Positions 1-11,047 are shown, counted from the stretch's first letter. The stretch is DNA of 64,000 nucleotides from Omphiscola glabra (GCA_964017045.1 OZ024804.1:24618899-24682898); one strand, 5' to 3'. Program-made: numbers and translations. Notes: a model not told the origin generated them from the letters alone.

Positions 1-390
1 CTTTGATTTGTATTGTTTCATATACGAGCCAAATATTCACATTAAATCTTCAAAACCCTAACGGTGCGTAACAATGGTTGATATGAGCCAAGAATACAGA
101 AGACGAACGGGTCTTTGCTTCACCTACAGATGTTAGGAACTCTAGGTAAACATCAAGAGAGACGATAATCAGAATGTTACTTTTTACTTTTTTTTTGTTT
201 TAGGAAGATGGCGGCCAGTAAAGACAGATGGGGAAGGACTTAAAAAGCTTCACGAATATTTAACTGAAGTGGAATCCTTAATATCAAGTGTTTCAACGAA
301 ATGGTAAATACAGCAAAATTTGTTGATTATAAGGAAGGCGATTAAGAAATGTCACGGTATTTCAGTCATGTAATGTAGGGGCGGAGAATG
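1..390. other. AT-rich unique spacer
   Basis: No coding block, RNA gene or repeat array is visible. Open frames are short and stop-rich. Confidence 0.6.
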
Positions 391-637
391 AAAGAGAGAG
401 AGAGAGAGAGAGAGAGAGCTTGAGAGTGACACAGATAGAGAGTGAGTGAGAGTGAGTGAGAGAGAGTGAGTGATAGTGAGTGAGAGTGAGTGAGAGTGAG
501 TGAGAGTGAGTGAGAGTGAGTGATAGTGAGTGAGAGTGAGTGAGAGTGAGTGAGAGAGTGACAGAGAGATAGAGAGTGACAGAGAGTTAGAGAGGGATAT
601 TGAGAGAGAGCGAGTGAGAGAGTGAGAGATTGCGTGT
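391..637. repeat. GAGA / GAGTGAGT purine microsatellite
   Basis: A pure (AG)n run at about 393-418 passes into degenerate GAGTGAGTGAGA units. The minus strand is a pyrimidine tract, which gives a Ser/Leu/His-rich open frame of about 100 codons. That frame is an artefact of the repeat and not a gene. Confidence 0.95.
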
Positions 638-1523
638 GTTAGGAAGTAAAAGGACACATAGCCGTTATGGAAACATCGTTCGAGCTATTGTGTTCACGTA
701 TATTGAAGAAAGAAGAGACGGGTCAATGCTCGTCTTGACAAATGTTAAGTAAGTGTTCACTGAACCTATCAGCCAGCCATTGACCAGTCTCTCAAATAAA
801 AACTTTTAAGCATCGCTTACAAACTATAATGTAAAAAATATTAAGTCTGATAAAAGAGATTCCAAATCGTATTCGAAAATAACCATTAAGGAAGACAATT
901 TCTTTTAATTGAATAGTGCACGACAGGGCGTTACAGCGGCTACAACCACATGGCATAATTCCAAAATGGGAAGGGTCGATTTGGAGATGGCTATAACAAG
1001 AAGATCACGTTAATTCCTTTTTAGAAATAAGGTGGGAAAAACAAGGTGTTTTTGTGTTTGAAAAAATATTAAGGATGTAAAAATATTATCAAGGTTGTTT
1101 TTTTGTGGTTTTTTTCGACAAACGTATGACGTCACCTTAGATATTTACCAATTCTACTTTGCCGATGACGTAATTCTACATCAAATAGTCTCGCTTGAAC
1201 TATACCACAGCTACTCTCACAAGGGCTGGGTGACTTCTTTCTATTCTTAGCAGCGTCGAGAATTGTGTCAACATGATTTCACGATATTCCTCCCCAACTT
1301 CTTCGCGGCACCTGGATCTTCGCAGTATCTTGGATTTTAAAAGGACTAGGCAGAGAAGTGTTCAAATGTAACATTTTAAAAAAGGATTATTTTGACTGTA
1401 TCGTAGAAATATGTGATCAAAGTTTGTCGTTTATTTCTTTGTCAATTCTTTAATATTTACATTAAATTTAAACTTAAGATAATACATTTTGATTTGGTCA
1501 GATATTTAAATTAATTAACGCAG
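638..1523. other. AT-rich unique spacer with one CRE palindrome
   Basis: No gene is visible. A perfect TGACGTCA palindrome lies at 1127-1134, and a related TGACGTAA lies about 35 bp downstream. These match the CREB/ATF binding site; whether they are used is unknown. Confidence 0.5.
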
Positions 1524-1552
1524 TTTTTTTTTTTTTTGGGGGGGGGGGGGGG
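1524..1552. repeat. poly-T/poly-G tract
   Basis: Fourteen T residues run directly into fifteen G residues (1538-1552). This is one of many long G or C homopolymers in the window. Confidence 0.95.
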
Positions 1553-2039
1553 ACATATTGAATGCAGTCTTTACAATTGAGAGATAGAAAACTAATAAAT
1601 GGAGCTGGGGTCTAGAATTTTAAGGAAAAATTGAAAGACAATTAATTACTTATTAAGCATACAAAGAAATAGTGGAATTAACACTGCTTTTTTTAAATAC
1701 AAATATAAGCAGCGAGAATTTTGCTTTGGTATAAGAAATACGTTCTTGTAGCATCAGACATCACTATCGGTCTTTAATTCGCATTCCTGGAGTACAAAAA
1801 AGGGTCTGAATTAAAAAATAAATACAATTAAATATAGTATATTATTAACATATTAATGTATTTAAATTTTGAAAAAAAAGACAATTAAATCTTGGTCTAG
1901 TATTAACATATTTATGTGTTTAAATTCAAAAACAAAATTCTGAGAGAAAAGTTTTTGGGATGTCTTCTTGGTTTGTATTGTTTGAGTTTATCTGCTAGCG
2001 TGCTAGTAAATTCATTGACTGTTACATCATATTATAGTT
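1553..2039. other. AT-rich unique spacer
   Basis: Very AT-rich. ATTAACATAT-type motifs recur around 1845 and 1905. A 65-codon open frame at 1916-2113 has no recognisable domain and I do not call it a gene. Confidence 0.5.
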
Positions 2040-2350
2040 GGCCGCTGGACATCTCTTTACCCCGCGAAAACGACATCATCAGATCAGAGGGCTTTGTCTC
2101 CGAGATGTCCTGATTGTCAAAGGTCGATCGGTTTCACGGTCAGTCATGCGCACTGCGCGTGGCCAGTAATCAGCACGCGCCAGGATTAACATATGCGGGT
2201 TTTCCAGAAGACGGATGATGCGGTTTTCGAGTGCGTCGGCGCGTGCGTCTGTAAGTATGTGTCCCGCGACTTTATTGGGCGCCCCCGAATACTGTGTGCG
2301 GGCGGGAGCACGCACTCGCTCTGTCTGAGGGGCGTGTGCCAAGGGTTGGG
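2040..2350. promoter_or_regulatory. CpG-dense block, possible promoter or first exon
   Basis: About 30 CpG dinucleotides occur in roughly 310 bp, against an AT-rich, CpG-poor surrounding. It contains a GCGCACTGCGC motif near 2148-2158, resembling NRF1-type half sites, and a splice-donor-like GTAAGT at 2251-2256. Two overlapping open frames on opposite strands show no recognisable domain. It could be an unmethylated regulatory island, an isolated exon or an eroded GC-rich transposon end. Confidence 0.35.
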
Positions 2351-2479
2351 CACTATGGGTAAATGTCAACCCAAAAAAAAAAAATTGTTATCCCGAACTC
2401 AGTTTCATCATCATGGCGAGGACCCCCCCAAGTGTTGTCTGCTCTGTATGTCAACTTATCTATGCGGGTCATTGTCTTC

Positions 2480-2541
2480 GGGGGTTGGGGGAGGGGGGTG
2501 TTGGAGGAGGGGGTTTGGGGGAGGGGTTGGGGGAGGGGAGT
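2480..2541 (+). other. G-run cluster (G-quadruplex candidate)
   Basis: At least eight runs of four or more G residues occur within about 60 bp, separated by one- to five-base loops. This satisfies the usual quadruplex pattern several times over on the plus strand. Confidence 0.7.
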
Positions 2542-3460
2542 TGGTTGAGTTGGGTTGGGATATCGAATCGGCGGTAGTTTTATTTTTTTATTATCGGCAA
2601 CAAAGTTTATAGAGCTTATCTGAAATATTTATATATATAAAAAAAACGCAAGAGAAATAATAGGGGAAAAAAAGACTCACTAGAAATGTATAGTCTAATG
2701 TTGCCATGAAAGCGAGATCCAGTTTTATTTATATACTCATTCCTATAGATGACGACACGACTTTCTAATGATGATTAACGAGTCCTTTAGATACAATATC
2801 GATGTAAATACGTTGTAATTCAGTTTTCCCTATGAGATAAAGACCGATTTCCTAGTTTGAGCTTATCACAAACCAAGTTCTGCGATACATAATTATATTC
2901 AATATGTGACACGAAGAGCTTTCATTTCTTAAAATTGTAGATTACGAGGCCTCGGACGCAAGTTCATCTGTCAGTGCATTAAACCGTTTCCTTTCCACAA
3001 TTCAAAAAGACCAAAAAAATCTAAGTCTATTTCTCTACGCTAGAGAAATACTTTATAGGCCCAGTGTTGAAATTGTTATAATTGTAAAATGTTGTCTTGG
3101 TTATAATATGTATTTATTTATGTCCTGAAAATGAATATGTAAAATGTAATAAAAACATTCACATATATGTGTCTCAATAAAGAATGTTGTAAACGTTATC
3201 TTGAAGTTTAATTTTAAAATCTAATGGAATCAGGAAAGTTGCTTTCTGTTAAGGTAAGTGGGGGTATTTGAATAAATTAATTAAGCCTAATAGAAATTGT
3301 ATTTTTGGAAATATTGGACAAGTAGGTCATCATACAGCTTTGAGCAGTTTTCGCAGAGGATTAGTCATATATTTTTACGATGACAGCACACGATGTCAAG
3401 CAATAATGAATATCGGATTGCCGACCGACAGACAGAGTGACAGTTCGACATCTGGTAGAA
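2542..3460. other. AT-rich unique spacer
   Basis: No gene is visible. The stretch at about 3080-3110 (TTGTAAAATGTTGTC) recurs at about 29,835-29,850, so a weak dispersed repeat is likely. AATAAA-type signals follow both copies. Confidence 0.4.
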
Positions 3461-3615
3461 GGCCGAAAGCCTCACCCACTTTAGGCCAGAAGACTAAAAG
3501 TCTAATTCACTTTCGGCCGAAACCGGAAATTAACCGAAAGTTCAATTTCTGTCTCGGCCGAAAGTGAAAATATACCGTAAAGTCAACTTTTCTGTTTCGA
3601 CGGAAACCGAAACAA
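3461..3615. repeat. degenerate GGCCGAAA-type repeat
   Basis: Recurring GGCCGAAA / TTCGGCCG words with variable spacing. Many are self-complementary, so the block can form short hairpins. Confidence 0.6.
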
Positions 3616-4360
3616 CGCCAAAAGTGATCAAATAGCAATTTTCGGTGCTGAAATTCAGTTGGTCTCTAGGAGAATCGAGAAGGTGGAGAAAGGACGAGAG
3701 TGGGAGAGGGGCGAATGATTGGTTAAGATAGGGGAGAAAGGGCGAGAGAAAAAGTTGGTGAAAGAGTTGGAGAGAAAGAGTCAGAGAGATAAAGAGAAAA
3801 TGACAGTCAACGGGAACAGGAGGGAAAGAAACAGATTTACAAACACAAAAAGAGAGTAAGCGGAAAAAAAAGAGACGGAGAGGATAGAGAGAAAAGAGAT
3901 ATAGCACGAGTCATGCACCGCAATCATACCTCAAGCAGCGACAATTCGTCCTTTAATAAGTATTATTTCCCTTCGCGTACTTGTCGTTCTTTCACAGAAC
4001 GTTTGCCGTTTAAACAGCGTCATAGAAATATAGCAAACTTTAACATTATTGGTTAGGCCAAGGTCACGGCCATGTGTTAATCACTCCTCAGCATGTACAA
4101 GCTCCGATTCCCTCCCCTCCAGGTCACAATATAATTAGCAAAGCACTGACTTTAAACGGCTTTAATGTGACTCAAAACTGTCATTTTGGGACTAAATTAA
4201 AGCCAACGTAAAATCTAATTACAGATATGGAAGATATTTATAAATGTTCAATAATTTGGTATATAATAAGATGGTTTTCATAATGAACGAACGCAATTTC
4301 CAATTAACGGACGTCAGCTGGTCCATTTCGCCTGGGGTTTTATATACACAGAGCCGTAGG
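3616..4360. other. spacer with purine-rich segment
   Basis: The segment 3660-3905 is rich in GAGAGA/GAGAAA on the plus strand and creates a 121-codon pyrimidine-derived open frame on the minus strand that is not a gene. The remainder is unique and AT-rich. Confidence 0.5.
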
Positions 4361-4532
4361 GTCGGTTCACACTATCAACTTTTCCTTCAAGCATTCGATG
4401 CAATTCGTGCATGAAGCCTTGTCACAACTTTCAAATTATTATTTGACCAAGAACCCCAAAAAAGAAACCACGCACAAAATAGTGCGTTCATACAACAATT
4501 TGACGCGAAATTTGATTTTGAGAACTGACGCA
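4361..4532. mobile_element. MITE, copy 1 of a tandem pair
   Basis: Begins GTCGGTTCACACTATCAA and ends with TTTGATTTTGAGAACTGAC, an imperfect terminal inverted repeat. The body is about 85% similar by eye to the copy that starts at 4535. It has no coding capacity; a 99-codon frame spans both copies by chance. This copy has lost the CGTGTG part of its right end and is the more diverged of the two. Confidence 0.75.
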
Positions 4533-4534
4533 GG

Positions 4535-4703
4535 GTCAGTTCACACGATCAAATTCCCCTTCAAGCATTCGATGCAATTTGTGTATGAAGCCTTGTCACA
4601 ACTTTCAAATTATTATTTGATCAAATTCCCCAAAATAGAAACCACGCTCCAAATAGTGCGTTCATACAACAATTTGACGCGAAATTTGATCGTGTGAACT
4701 GAC
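4535..4703. mobile_element. MITE, copy 2 of a tandem pair
   Basis: Terminal inverted repeats are clear: GTCAGTTCACACGATCAAAT at the left, and its reverse complement, reading AATTTGATCGTGTGAACTGAC-like, at the right. Length is about 169 bp. The right half (4653-4698) is clearly related to the inner arm of the fold-back element at 8351-8639. It is a non-autonomous DNA transposon of unassigned superfamily. Confidence 0.8.
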
Positions 4704-5141
4704 GCATAATACAAGATTTAATATCTCTTATAACAACTGGAAATAAAATTCTAAGTTTCAAAAAGAACAAATTTTACGTTTTCAAATGATTATTTTTACG
4801 ATCATCATTGTGAAATCATTTCAAGAAAATGTTTTATTATATTCGTTTAAAAAAATTAAAAGGTCGGATATCCCTTTTCAACAATTGTTCAAACTGTTGA
4901 TTTGGTAACAAAACTTTTTTTAATGCAATCATTTTTTTTTAAAGTTTGGCTTCCGGTGTTGTTTGAAAAAGTTATTATCTGCTAACATGCAGACCTAGGA
5001 TTAATAAGGAGAGGAGACGATTCGATTCGTGTACATAGCATTAGACCAAGGAGAAATGAGTACACATTACATTGCATACGTCAATAGCTTATTTGTACAC
5101 TCATACACACACAAATTAGTTAACATTTATTTTTAAGCTCT
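4704..5141. other. AT-rich unique spacer
   Basis: Nothing recognisable beyond poly-T and poly-A runs. Confidence 0.5.
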
Positions 5142-5394
5142 CGATGCAGGTGCTACCATAACTGATGCAAGTGCCACCATAATTGATGCAGGTGCTACCA
5201 TAACTGATGCAGGTGCTAGAATAACTGATGCAGGTGCTACCATAACTGATGCAGGTGCCACCATAACTGATGCAGGTGCCACCATAACTGATGTAGGTGC
5301 TACCATAACTGATGCAGGTGCTACCTTAACTGATGCAGGTGCTACGATAACTGATGCAGGAGCTACCATAACTGATGCAGGTGCTACCGTAACT
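5142..5394. repeat. 21-bp minisatellite, 12 copies
   Basis: The unit contains AACTGATGCAGGTGCTACC. Because 21 is a multiple of three, the minus strand stays open and reads as a seven-residue repeat (ASVMVAP-like). There is no start context or flanking coding sequence to support a protein. Confidence 0.95.
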
Positions 5395-5409
5395 AATCTC
5401 GTCCCCCAC

Positions 5410-6012
5410 TGTTATAAGGGATGACGTATTTTGAGACGCTTTGCCCGCCTTCCACATGCATGACCTCTTTCAAGTCGGTCCTGTGTTGGGGCGGCTAGAA
5501 AAAAATATCCCTTTGTTGATACTTTTGTTTACTATCGTCCGTTTCTGTGGAACAGGATCGAACGATCTAGAGAATGCGAGAAGCAGTAAGACTGCGTATT
5601 CCTTTTTCCAGAATGATCATCTGAAACTGAGTATAAAAGGGTTAAGAATAAATGACGGGAGAGATTTTCCTTTCCTTGATTACGAGGCATGCTATGTGTC
5701 ATTATACTTTGTTGTGTGTAGAGATTTTTATTTCCTCGTACAATTTTGTGCTCATTGTATTTTTATATACAGTACCGGTACCAGCAAATCTGTAAGTTTA
5801 TAATTTTAATAATATTTTCTCTTGCTGTTATTATTTAATTGAAGTTCACAAATTAAACAAGTTATTAATTGTAATTAGCTCTGGCCTTAATTGTCGTTTT
5901 ATTTGTTATTAGTTTTAACCTTTGGTATCGTCCTTTATTATGGACTGTTTTTAGAACGAGCCCTAGACAAAACAACAGAGATTAAATTCTCCATCTATAA
6001 CGGTCCGTAATA
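5410..6012 (+). mobile_element. LTR-like element (family A), copy 1, with 5-bp target duplication
   Basis: A 603-bp block runs from TGTTAT to GTAATA, flanked by CCCAC at 5405-5409 and again at 6013-6017. That pattern suits a solo LTR with a 5-bp target duplication, though the right end reads TA rather than the canonical CA. It contains a TATA box (TATAAAAG, 5632-5639), the 12-mer ACCGGTACCAGC (5774-5785) and a splice-donor-like GTAAGT (5792-5797). All three are kept at similar spacing in copies at 61,176-61,770 and, inverted, at 22,372-22,790. The 120-codon frame inside it has no known domain. It could instead be the 5' region of another retroelement. Confidence 0.65.
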
Positions 6013-6017
6013 CCCAC

Positions 6018-6514
6018 CAAAAAAAAAATAATTTAACATTAAAGTAATAATAATATTAACGATTTTGAACAACAAATTCGATGTGTCGATGATTCCTGTA
6101 ATGTCTGGCACTCGAATGATGGTAAATGGGAAACGTGAGTCCCATAAAAATATATAAAAAATCCTTCGTCTTCTAAGGACGCAACATTTATCCATGCTTA
6201 TCCATGTGTGCTTTGGGGGTGACGTTATCAACGGGTTACTCAGCGGTAACCTGCGGGCACTCACGCGCAACGGACGAATACTTCATCTTTTCGTTTTCAA
6301 AACGTTCATTCTCAGATGGAGACTGGAAGGCAAAGCGTCCGTAGTAAATAATCATTAAAGTTGTCGTGGTTCGGGAACCTGAAGTATCGCGCTAACCATT
6401 CGGCCACTGAAAGCCGCCATAATGAGAAAAAAGGGCATTCGTGTCAGCTCTTTGTACACAGGGCGCACCTTTGTATAATTCCACATCCCCGCCCTACCTA
6501 ATATTTCTAAAAAC
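6018..6514. other. unique spacer with a tRNA-like fragment
   Basis: On the minus strand, 6407-6389 reads GTGGCCGAATGGTTAGCGC, matching a tRNA A-box and D-arm. A truncated GGTTC-CGAACC follows within about 15 bases, too close for a real tRNA. It is most likely the remnant of a tRNA-derived SINE head. No gene is supported. Confidence 0.4.
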
Positions 6515-6899
6515 CCTTAACCCCCCCCCCCCTCCGCCCTCCCCCCCCCCAAAAAAAAACCAAACACACGAGTAAACTAACAAATAAACTCTCTCGATTA
6601 AAAAAAAAAAAAAAGAGGGAAAAAGACCTCGGCGATCTGTCGAACCGCAAGTGCATGCGTAAAGCGACAACTATCGTCACTTCCTTCATGACTTCCGGTC
6701 TCCGCGAGTACCTAAAATGCAACGGAAATGGCGGCTGCGAAAGGGATACGAAACAAGAACCGGGCAGACGACGTGGGGACAGAACAACGAACATCAAGCA
6801 TTTCTGTCCTCCCCCACCCCTATCCCCCTTTTCGAACCCCGCACGCCAGAAAAGGTCACCTTGATGAAAAGTTCATCGCTTCCACCCCCCCCCCCCCCC
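6515..6899. other. C- and A-homopolymer-rich spacer
   Basis: Several poly-C tracts (about 6521-6550 and 6883-6899) and a poly-A run (about 6600-6614) lie around a GC-rich unique segment. Open frames on both strands are low-complexity. Confidence 0.5.
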
Positions 6900-7027
6900 T
6901 GTAATCACGTGCGATCAGACCGTGGATTGTTTTAATTACCGCCAGGAAGAATGTGATAATTGATTGTCCATTTGCATGAGCCCTAATTGTGGTCAATATT
7001 CATTCGGAATAGCGCGACCAACATTTA
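6900..7027. promoter_or_regulatory. candidate conserved regulatory block
   Basis: A unique block with closely packed factor-like sites: CACGTG (about 6906), TTTTAATTAC (homeodomain), ATTGATTGTCC, a perfect POU octamer ATTTGCAT at 6970-6977, and CCTAATTG. No open frame of interest. The resemblance to developmental enhancers is inference from motif density only. Confidence 0.3.
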
Positions 7028-8350
7028 GGGGGGGGGGGGGGAGGTGTGATTGAAACAGCACCAAGTAAGCACGTTTTAAATACAACAGTAATAAAGACCC
7101 CGAGATAAGTCTAAATCTCCGTGGTGGAGACAATAACAGATTCGTAGTGGGCCGCTGCCAAAGTTTTGATGTGCGCAAAAATACATTACAGCTTTGTAAG
7201 CCTGACTAAGAACAAGCAATCCGCAAAGACATCAAATATTTATAGCTCGCAAAATTCGTTTTGGTGTAATTTATTTTTCGTGTATTTTTTTTTTTTGGTT
7301 TTTTTTAACAACACAATTTTCGCCCTGTCTAAATTCTGATTTGTATCTTCTCGTTTTTTTCAGATTTTTCAACCCTTGAAAATACACCCCCACCCCCCTT
7401 TTTTCCACCTTAGACCTTATTTCTTTCCTGGAACAAAAATCCATCATTTTGAGCGTCGGGTCGTTTCTTGTCTTTTCCCTAGGTAGAATTGATTTAATAA
7501 TTACAAAGTGTTGTTTTGTCTTACTGCGTCTTTTATTTATTTCTGCTTTTTTTCGTGCGGGTTTGGGGGGGGGGGGGGGCCTTGGGGGAGATGGTAAAAT
7601 AGGGGAATGGGTCGCGGGTCTGTGTGTTTAAAATAATGTTTATGTGGCAGGAGCCGGCAGAGAAATCTGGCCATATTTATTTTTTCCACCATCGATACAA
7701 GCAGTGACGTCATGCGTGGATTCAGAGACGCAGGCAACAAGATAAACACCGTGACTGTCGGTCTGATGCTAAAATTTACCAAATGGTGAGATGTACAACA
7801 TGGGTTATTTGTTGCCTCTTTTTTTTGTGGTGAAGCTGGATCTGAAGTGGAAATAAATATAAGGGGGTGATGGGGGAGATTCTGGCCACGCAGTGCAGTT
7901 ACTCGGTAATTACAGCTACGCACGAGAGACACGTCAATGCGTTTATTTTAGGACCCCCATACGTCCGTCGATGTTTTCAAAATAAAATCTTGAGTCAGAC
8001 GTCACGAACGGAGAAGTCTAAGATTTGCTTTGCTTTCCCCTCACCGCTCCTAGCAACCACCATCACTACCGCAAAATTCTCAAATTTTTGTTGTTTGAAT
8101 CCCCATATTTATCATTGCAAAAAGTAAACCTTCAAATGCCAAGTTGTTGCATTTTTAATTGACAGCATCTGTTCTAAATAGCAAAAAGTGTGTTCATATC
8201 CATCTGTTATAATGGTCAAAATAATATTGACTAGTGAAAATAGCTAATTAATTATATATATCGAATTTGTTTTTGTTTTTTTCCAGTATAGAGACGCTTT
8301 AAAAATATTATATATGAAATATAGCAGTAACGGGCTACATTTCACGCTTA
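7028..8350. other. unique spacer with poly-G tracts and one CRE
   Basis: Poly-G runs lie at 7028-7041 and 7565-7579. A perfect TGACGTCA lies at 7705-7712, followed by TGCG, as at 30,072. The 7,840-8,080 part is moderately GC-rich with no recognisable gene. Confidence 0.45.
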
Positions 8351-8639
8351 CCGGAAATTTGATCGAAAGAAATTTGGTCGACAGAAAATTGATCGACGGA
8401 AATTTGATCGAACGGAAATTTGGTCGAATCTTTTTTTCAGTACACAAGTTAAAATTTTCGCCAAATTTCTTTTTGAACGCAATATACTGTATAGTAAAAC
8501 AAAATAATGCGTTCAAAAATAAATTTGACGCAAAACTTAAACATGTAAACTAAAAAAAAGATTCGACCAAATTTCCGTTCGATCAATTTTCCGTCGATCA
8601 ATTTTCCGTCGACGAAATTTCTTTCGATCAAATTTCCGG
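8351..8639. mobile_element. 289-bp fold-back (palindromic) MITE
   Basis: Starts CCGGAAATTTGATCGAAAG and ends with its exact reverse complement. The arms remain complementary for about 140 bp each (TTTGGTCGAATC and AACGCAATATA against their partners), leaving a loop of roughly 10-20 bp. Open frames on both strands here are mirror images caused by the palindrome. The inner arm at 8504-8550 is related to the right half of the MITE at 4535-4703, so the two belong to one family or one captured part of the other. Flanks read TTA and ATA, compatible with a TA target site but not decisive. Confidence 0.85.
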
Positions 8640-9704
8640 ATACGATATTTCACAGTGCACACTCGAATTTTCTAAATAGAGAATTTTGAAGTATTTTTTA
8701 ATTATTTTTTTTTTTTATAGTCCAACATTTTATTTACAATAATTAAAAGAGAACATAATATAAAATATTTTAAAATTCTTGTCTCCCGAAGCATTATTTA
8801 AATTGAATATGCACCCGAAAGTGGTTTAAAGTATTATACATTATAGTAGAAACTCGATTAACCGGACAATGATTTGGCGTTGGTAGTCAAGATGACAAAA
8901 TTAATGTATTTCATTAATTGAAGTTGTTTTATAACCACTTCACGTGATATCAAGATTTAATGCTGCATTTATTTTACATATGCAAGTCTTTGATTTTAAA
9001 AAAAAAATGACGCATATGGTTATAGGGATGATGAAACGTCTGAATAAACGGAGTATTTATTACACAACTTCTACTTTATTCAACCCGACCATTCTTCAAA
9101 ACAGCATATTTCTGTGTTGTTGATTGCAGATGGTGTAACATTCAACCGTCGATTTGAGATTGATGGTTGTCTTTTACTTTTGCAACATTTTAAATCATCA
9201 TCAGAGGTAGCGCTACAGCCCTTGCAGTGCCACTGATGATGATGATCGAAATTTCAATGCCAAAATCTCATAATTCTTTCAAGGAGCTTAACAAGAAATA
9301 TAGCCAATAAAAGTGTTCCGATGTCTTCATCTGTCCCCCGGCAAACATCCAGTGTGTGTAGCTTTAGCTCGCTGTGACAGAAGCAAGATGTCTCCTGCAA
9401 GGTGCATTCTAAAGGAAGGCAACTGGCGCAACGAGATTGAAAGTGTTCACCCAACTTAAGACGTCTGCATTGCCTTGGCGATCATCATTTGTCTCTCTAT
9501 ATACGGCACAGTCAATAAAAATACAGCGAGGGAATGGAGATCGAAAACAGGAATGGCTTAACTTTGCAAAGTATGTAATAAGCTGATCAAACATGGAGGA
9601 AACCATTTCAATGTTATTAATTAGGCTTTGGGAGTACACAGTTCTGTTTCAATGTCTGCCTCGTTTGAACTAATGCCGCAGTACTTGGTTTGGTGACTTT
9701 ATCG
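8640..9704. other. AT-rich unique spacer
   Basis: Contains one TCACGTGA palindrome at 8940-8947. GATGATGAT words near 9195-9245 are slightly repetitive. No gene is visible. Confidence 0.5.
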
Positions 9705-10034
9705 ACATCTTTGGCCGTCCTGTCACTAAATGCTACAGTTACCGCCCAGCCACATCTTTGACCGTCCTGTCACTGAATGCTACAGTTACCGCTCAGCAAC
9801 ATCTTTGGCCGTCCTGTCACTAAATGCTACAGTTACCACCCAGCCACATCTTTGGCCGTCCTGTCACTGAATGCTACAGTTACCGCTCAGCAACATCTTT
9901 GGCCGTCCTGTCACTAAATGCTACAGTTACCGTTCAGCAACATCTTTGGCCGTCCTGTCACTGAATGCTACAGTTACCGCTCAGCAACATCTTTGGCCGT
10001 CCTGTCACTAAATGCTACAGTTACCGCTCAGCAA
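9705..10034. repeat. 47-bp minisatellite, 7 copies
   Basis: The unit contains ACATCTTTGGCCGTCCTGTC and CTACAGTTACCG. Copies differ mainly at CACTAAATG versus CACTGAATG, and the two variants tend to alternate. This suggests growth by a two-unit block. Confidence 0.95.
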
Positions 10035-10101
10035 CGCTAGTTACACGTTTTTTTTGTTTTGTGCAAGCTGATCCACGGTAACTACTTGAGCAGTTTCCTG
10101 G

Positions 10102-10354
10102 CCTCAGTTGGCTGTCGATTCGTGCCTCAGTTGGCTGTCGATTCGTGCCTCAGTTGGCTGTCGATTCGTGCCTCAGTTGGCTGTTGATTCGTGCCTCAGT
10201 TGGCTGTCGATTCGTGCCTCAGTTGGCTGTCGATTCGTGCCTCAGTTGGCTGTCGATTCGTGCCTCAGTTGGCTGTTGATTCGTGCCTCAGTTGGCTGTC
10301 GATTCTTGCCTCAGTTGGCTGTCGATTCGTGCCTCAGTTGGCTGTCGATTCGTG
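10102..10354. repeat. 23-bp minisatellite, 11 copies
   Basis: The unit contains CCTCAGTTGGCTGTCGATTC and is nearly perfect. Because 23 is not a multiple of three, all three forward frames stay open and give mutually shifted Ser/Cys/Leu-rich peptides; none is a gene. Confidence 0.95.
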
Positions 10355-10977
10355 CATCGGCGGCTTCCTACTTGGCAGACGTATACTGTCATCAGCAAGA
10401 CAAGCGTCCGCATATACAACCCAATGGATTCTTACAATAAAATGAATTGCAATATTAAATATCCAGTAGAACAGAACAGGGCTTGTTTTTAAACTTCATC
10501 ACGGGGCTATTTTTGGCCACTACCGCTTAGACTTGTCTCGACCCTAAATTGGACGTCACCGAGTGAATGTGTTGTCACTTTTTCCCTGCCCGCCACTGTC
10601 CTAACTGGAGGAAGAGTTTGTTTATATTCGAATGCTTTCAATTTGTGCTCTAAAGTATGCCAATATCTGACGCAATTGCAAGATTTTCTGTTCTAGAACG
10701 TTCGGATTTAAATCATATATATACCCCACCCCCCACCCCAAACCAAACCAGGTTTCTTAGCAGATAGACTTAGCGATAGACATACGACGAGACTGTTATA
10801 TTATTGTGTGTATAAATTAATATTTCTATTTTGAGGATTGTACCTTTTTTTTCCCACTTTGCTGCAGGTCGAAATAATTTCTGCTTCTTAACTCTAATTT
10901 GATTATGTATAATAATTTATTGATACAATTAAAGCACACTGTTGCATTACAATTTTTGGTATCGTTTGTTCTTTGCA
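10355..10977. other. AT-rich unique spacer
   Basis: A short C/A-rich run (CCCCACCCCCCACCCC) lies near 10,725. No gene is seen. Confidence 0.5.
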
Positions 10978-11047
10978 TACTGTTAGATCAGTCTATTGTA
11001 AATATACTGTTAGATCAGTCTATTGTAAATATACTGTTAGATCAGTA
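10978..11047. repeat. 27-bp tandem repeat, 2.6 copies
   Basis: The unit contains TACTGTTAGATCAGTCTATT. The copies are exact, so this is a young, short array. Confidence 0.9.

Noticed and set aside
6366..6410. A tRNA gene on the minus strand
   Set aside because: The A-box and D-arm are good, but the B-box follows too soon, the anticodon arm is missing and the acceptor stem does not pair. At most a SINE fragment.
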